Below, piece after piece: positions 61,490-64,000 of a stretch of DNA of 64,000 nucleotides. The notes under the pieces were generated by a model. That model did no database searches and was not told where the DNA came from. It was given only the letters and a program-made list of their open reading frames with translations. The stretch's first letter is position 1. The number at the start of each line of letters is the position of its first letter. Origin of the DNA: Silvibacterium dinghuense (GTDB lineage: Bacteria > Acidobacteriota > Terriglobia > Terriglobales > Acidobacteriaceae); the NCBI RefSeq assembly GCF_004123295.1, contig NZ_SDMK01000004.1, positions 248,001 to 312,000 of the forward strand, read 5' to 3'. The position numbers and the translations under genes are program-made.

Positions 61490-61520
61490 AAAAGCCCGGC
61501 TTGCGCCGGGCTTTTCATTT
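61490..61520. terminator. Hairpin terminator
   Basis: AAAAGCCCGGC-TTGC-GCCGGGCTTTT, A-rich before and T-rich after. No gene ends immediately upstream on the plus strand; it may stop read-through in either direction between the divergently placed DUF882 and ilvE genes. Confidence 0.8.
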
Positions 61521-61556
61521 GTAACCATAACAGTGACGTTATGCCGAAACCGGCTG

Positions 61557-61674
61557 CCGGGTGCCCCACGTCTCGATGTTGAGACGTGGGTTCGCAGAAC
61601 AAAGGATCGCGACCCAAGGGAGCGCCACGCGAAGCGAAAGGCCTGGACGGCCAGTCCCGCCCTGAGCGCAGCAG
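61557..61674 (+). repeat. B hairpin and module H at the ilvE stop
   Basis: B (61564-61596) and H (61606-61674); GAGCGCAGCAG touches the ilvE stop codon. Confidence 0.88.
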
Positions 61675-62613
61675 TTAGGCCGTAACCGGCTGCTCCGTGC
61701 TTACATTCACCGGCGTGAGCCAGCCGTAGCGGTCCGGACGCAGGCCGTTCGCAATCCCGAAGAACTCCTCCGAGAGCTGCTTGGTGATCGGCCCGATGTT
61801 GCCATCGGCCACCTGAATGCGGTCCACCGAGCGGATCGGCGTCACTTCAGCCGCAGTGCCGGTAAAGAAGACCTCGTCGGCAAGATAGAGCAGCTCACGC
61901 GGCATGGCCTGCTCCACCACCGGAATACCGAAGTGGCGCGCCAGCGTCAGGATTGAGTCGCGCGTAATACCGGCCAGCACCGAGTTCGCCAGCGGCGTGG
62001 TGTACAGCACGCCGTTGCGCACGATGAACAGGTTCTCGCCCGAGCCTTCGGAGAGATAGCCGTTCACATCCAGCGCGATGCCTTCCATGTAGCCGTTCAC
62101 ATCGGCTTCCATGCGGATCAGCTGCGAGTTCATGTAATTGCCGCCGGCCTTGGCCAGCGAGGGCATGGTGTTCGGCGCCAGGCGGTTCCACGACGAGACG
62201 CAGACATCGGCAGCCTCGGCGTTCACATACTTGCCCCACGGGAAGTTCGCCATGTACACCTCGACCGGCGAGTGCTTCGGGTTCACACCGATCTCACCAT
62301 AGCCGCGGAAGGCGATGGGACGGATGTAGCACGGCGCAACACCGTTGGCCTCGATCAGGTCGACGACCGCGGTCGAAAGCTGGTCAAGCGAATACGGCAG
62401 CGGCATGCGGTATACCTTCGCCGAGTCGATCAGGCGCTGCATGTGCTCCGGCAGGCGGAAAACCGCTGCGCCCTGGGGCTGTCCATAGCAGCGGATGCCC
62501 TCGAATACCGACGAGCCATAGTGGACCACGTGGCTCATAACGTGGATGTTGGCTTTCTCCCAGGGGATGAGGTTGCCGTTGTGCCAGATCTTGCTGGTGG
62601 GCTGAATAGGCAT
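61675..62613 (-). CDS. ilvE: Branched-chain amino acid aminotransferase
   Basis: 312 residues, PLP fold type IV. Presumed catalytic Lys155 in SLAKAGGNYMNS; FEGIRCY, RPIAFRGYGEIG, GYLSEGSGENLFIV and FFTGTAAEVTPI are the family blocks. Last step of Leu, Ile and Val synthesis and first of their breakdown. AAGGAGC lies about ten bases before ATG. Alone, without ilv or leu genes. Confidence 0.96.
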   Translation of the reverse strand: MPIQPTSKIWHNGNLIPWEKANIHVMSHVVHYGSSVFEGIRCYGQPQGAAVFRLPEHMQRLIDSAKVYRMPLPYSLDQLSTAVVDLIEANGVAPCYIRPIAFRGYGEIGVNPKHSPVEVYMANFPWGKYVNAEAADVCVSSWNRLAPNTMPSLAKAGGNYMNSQLIRMEADVNGYMEGIALDVNGYLSEGSGENLFIVRNGVLYTTPLANSVLAGITRDSILTLARHFGIPVVEQAMPRELLYLADEVFFTGTAAEVTPIRSVDRIQVADGNIGPITKQLSEEFFGIANGLRPDRYGWLTPVNVSTEQPVTA

Positions 62614-62655
62614 GCGCGCTCGTGCTCCTTTTTCCTTAACAGGAAATTATATCCG

Positions 62656-63194
62656 CTGGGACTGGCCGCTGCTTCGCGCAGGGGACTGCGCGTCCGGCGA
62701 ATCGCTTCGCGTGGCGCTCCCTTTGGTCGCGGGACTGGCCGTCCGGGCGAATTGCCTTCGGCACCCGCTCCCGCTGGTCGCGATTCAGGTTCTACGCGGT
62801 GGAGACGGAAACGGGTGCCCCATCCAAGCTCCGCTTGGGTGGGACGGCGTGAACCTTCGTGACGCGTTCATCCTGCGAACCCATGTCTCAGAAGCGAGAC
62901 ATGGGGCACCCACTTTCCCGTTCTGGAATGCCTTTGCGAAACTTTGCGTTCTTTGCGTCCTGGCGCGAAAGGGATGCGCGCAGACGCACAAATCCCTCTG
63001 TGCTCTCTGTGTCCTCTGTGGTGAATCGCCTTTGTTGCCGCCCCACTCAAGCCAACAGAAGGCTTGCATGGGCCACCAGGCAAGATCGCGACCAGCGGGA
63101 GCGCCACGCGAAGCAAAAGGCCGCGCGGGTAGCGCCGACCAAAGGGAGCGGGGGCCGAAGGCGAAAGGCCTGGACGGCCAGTCCCGCGCAGCAG
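62656..63194. repeat. Module chain, inverted H-H, D, inverted B-G-F-E, then H
   Basis: Inverted H twice (62660-62785), D (62812-62848), inverted B (62876-62914), G (62934-62970), F (62990-63026), E (63041-63078), direct H twice (63087-63194). The end CGCGCAGCAG touches the next stop codon. It fills the whole 580-bp gap. Confidence 0.9.
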
Positions 63195-63722
63195 TTAAAG
63201 GCTGGCGGCCAGCAGGCCGGGGAGCTGCCGTGCGTTGCGGGGAAAGATGCCGTCGCCCGCGAGCCCGCTGGTATGCAGCGCCGCATCGGCCAGATAGCCC
63301 ACAAACTGCCTGGGATCGCGGCGTTTGATCGCCACCGCGGTAGCCACTGCCGACTCCACGGCCGTGGCCGACGGAACATCCAGCAGCACCACCGCATGCC
63401 GATGCTCCTGCCAGTGCTCAATCGATGCGGCAAAGCCCTGCACGCAATCCACAACCAGCCCCTGTGCGCCAAGATGCGCGCAGATCGGCTCCATCGTATG
63501 CAGGTTTTCGCCGGCCAGCAGAATCGCGCCCGAAATCGCGCCCCGAAGCGCAGGCGATTCTGAGGTTTCCAGCATTTCTTCCTCAGGTAGGGATTCGTTC
63601 GTCAAGAGAGGTCTTCCTGCTTTCCCGTGGCCTGCCTCCGCTGCAGCCTGTCCGGCAAGGCCGGAAACCCGAAACGCGGCGACAACGAGCAGCACCACGG
63701 AACAGAGAGTGGCAACTCGCAT
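63195..63722 (-). CDS. Exported protein with a receiver-like domain, function unknown
   Basis: 175 residues. N-terminal hydrophobic segment (LCSVVLLVVAAFRVSGLAG) like a signal or anchor. Residues about 64-160 alternate strand and helix (AILLAGEN, AQGLVVDCVQGFAASIEHW, HAVVLLDVPSATAVESAV, FVGYLADAAL) somewhat like a response-regulator receiver, but the phospho-acceptor context is not conserved. Could be unrelated. No family recognised. Confidence 0.6.
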   Translation of the reverse strand: MRVATLCSVVLLVVAAFRVSGLAGQAAAEAGHGKAGRPLLTNESLPEEEMLETSESPALRGAISGAILLAGENLHTMEPICAHLGAQGLVVDCVQGFAASIEHWQEHRHAVVLLDVPSATAVESAVATAVAIKRRDPRQFVGYLADAALHTSGLAGDGIFPRNARQLPGLLAASL

Positions 63723-63829
63723 GCCATCCTCTACGAATCCATTAATTCATTGATTTTAAATAGCTTAAATCAGAAGCAAAGCAGGCAACCTTTCTCCACA
63801 GGGAAAGCTTTTCACACCGCCCGGAAGTT

Positions 63830-63964
63830 TTGCTGCTTCGCGCAGGGGGACTGGCCGTCCAGGCCTTTCGCCTTCGGCCCCCGCTCCCGTTGGTCGCGAT
63901 TTTGCCTGGGCCACCGTCGGAAGGTTTGTACCTCCCACCCAAGCAGAGCTTGGATGGGGCACCC
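63830..63964 (-). repeat. Inverted H and D modules
   Basis: Inverted H (63833-63900) followed by D (63929-63964), then unique sequence to the window edge. No gene is seen from 63723 to 64000. Confidence 0.85.
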
Positions 63965-64000
63965 TATTTCCCCTTCACTGCATAATTCCCAATGTCTCCA

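Overview
The window is about 62% GC and reads as chromosome of an Acidobacteriota, probably class Terriglobia (Acidobacteriaceae-like). The grounds are an M56 peptidase fused to a TIGR03435-type C-terminal domain, a domain family expanded in Acidobacteria; many secreted proteins of unknown function; the ribosomal/isoprenoid gene block; and the density of intergenic repeats. I see 57 well-supported protein genes, one tRNA and one doubtful partial gene. Nearly all intergenic space beyond promoters and terminators is made of short repeated modules. || Layout. 1-2.5 kb: a MarR-acetyltransferase gene fused in frame, through a repeat, to a GIY-YIG nuclease gene that lies inside inverted repeats; then a tiny lipoprotein. 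2.5-8 kb (minus): ispE, tRNA-Gln, prs, rplY, pth, rpsF, rpsR, rplI, a translation and precursor-supply block. 8-25 kb: membrane protein, gamma-glutamyltransferase, UspA, CcdC-like protein, MHS-type transporter, GH39 glycosidase, TetR/NTF2-like pair, nitronate monooxygenase-like enzyme, Spy-like protein, diguanylate cyclase, BlaI/M56 sensor pair, sugar isomerase. 25-35 kb: asnS, arginase, second GIY-YIG gene, ddl, SDR/TetR pair, redoxin with a Cys-rich peptide, fabD. 36-46 kb: c-type cytochrome, panB-panC, preT-preA with an exported amidohydrolase and a guanine-deaminase-like enzyme, TPR protein. 46-64 kb: large exported protein, ECF sigma with partner, PF04020 membrane protein, pectate-lyase-like protein, LysR/GNAT pair, beta-barrel-like protein, L,D-transpeptidase, M15-like peptidase, ilvE. 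|| Repeat modules, named by letter below. A: starts TGTCATCCCGACCG, ends GTGGAGGGACCTGCGGTT, variable middle. B: hairpin CCCACGTCTC/GAGACGTGGG (B': CCCACATCTCG/CGAGATGTGGG). C: hairpin ACCCATGAC/GTCATGGGT. D: hairpin with CCAAGC/GCTTGG inside CCCCATCC/GGGTGGGAC. E: AAGCC/GGCTT hairpin next to GGCCCAT. F: TTCACCACAGAGGACACAG. G: GCAAAGACTTTTCAGAAG. H: GCGACCAAAGGGAGCGGAGG, ending in CGCGCAGCAG or GGACGGCCAGTCC. They chain in a preferred order E-F-G-B-D-H. || Best candidate for something undescribed: both GIY-YIG genes in the window are bracketed by inverted copies of module A, one of them inside 21-bp terminal inverted repeats, and several repeat families begin within 0-3 bases of stop codons. 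This suggests a repeat family linked to, and perhaps spread by, a small GIY-YIG nuclease. || Regulation visible in sequence: dyad operators at the MarR gene, both TetR loci and the LysR/GNAT gap, and tandem BlaI-type boxes 22 bp apart.
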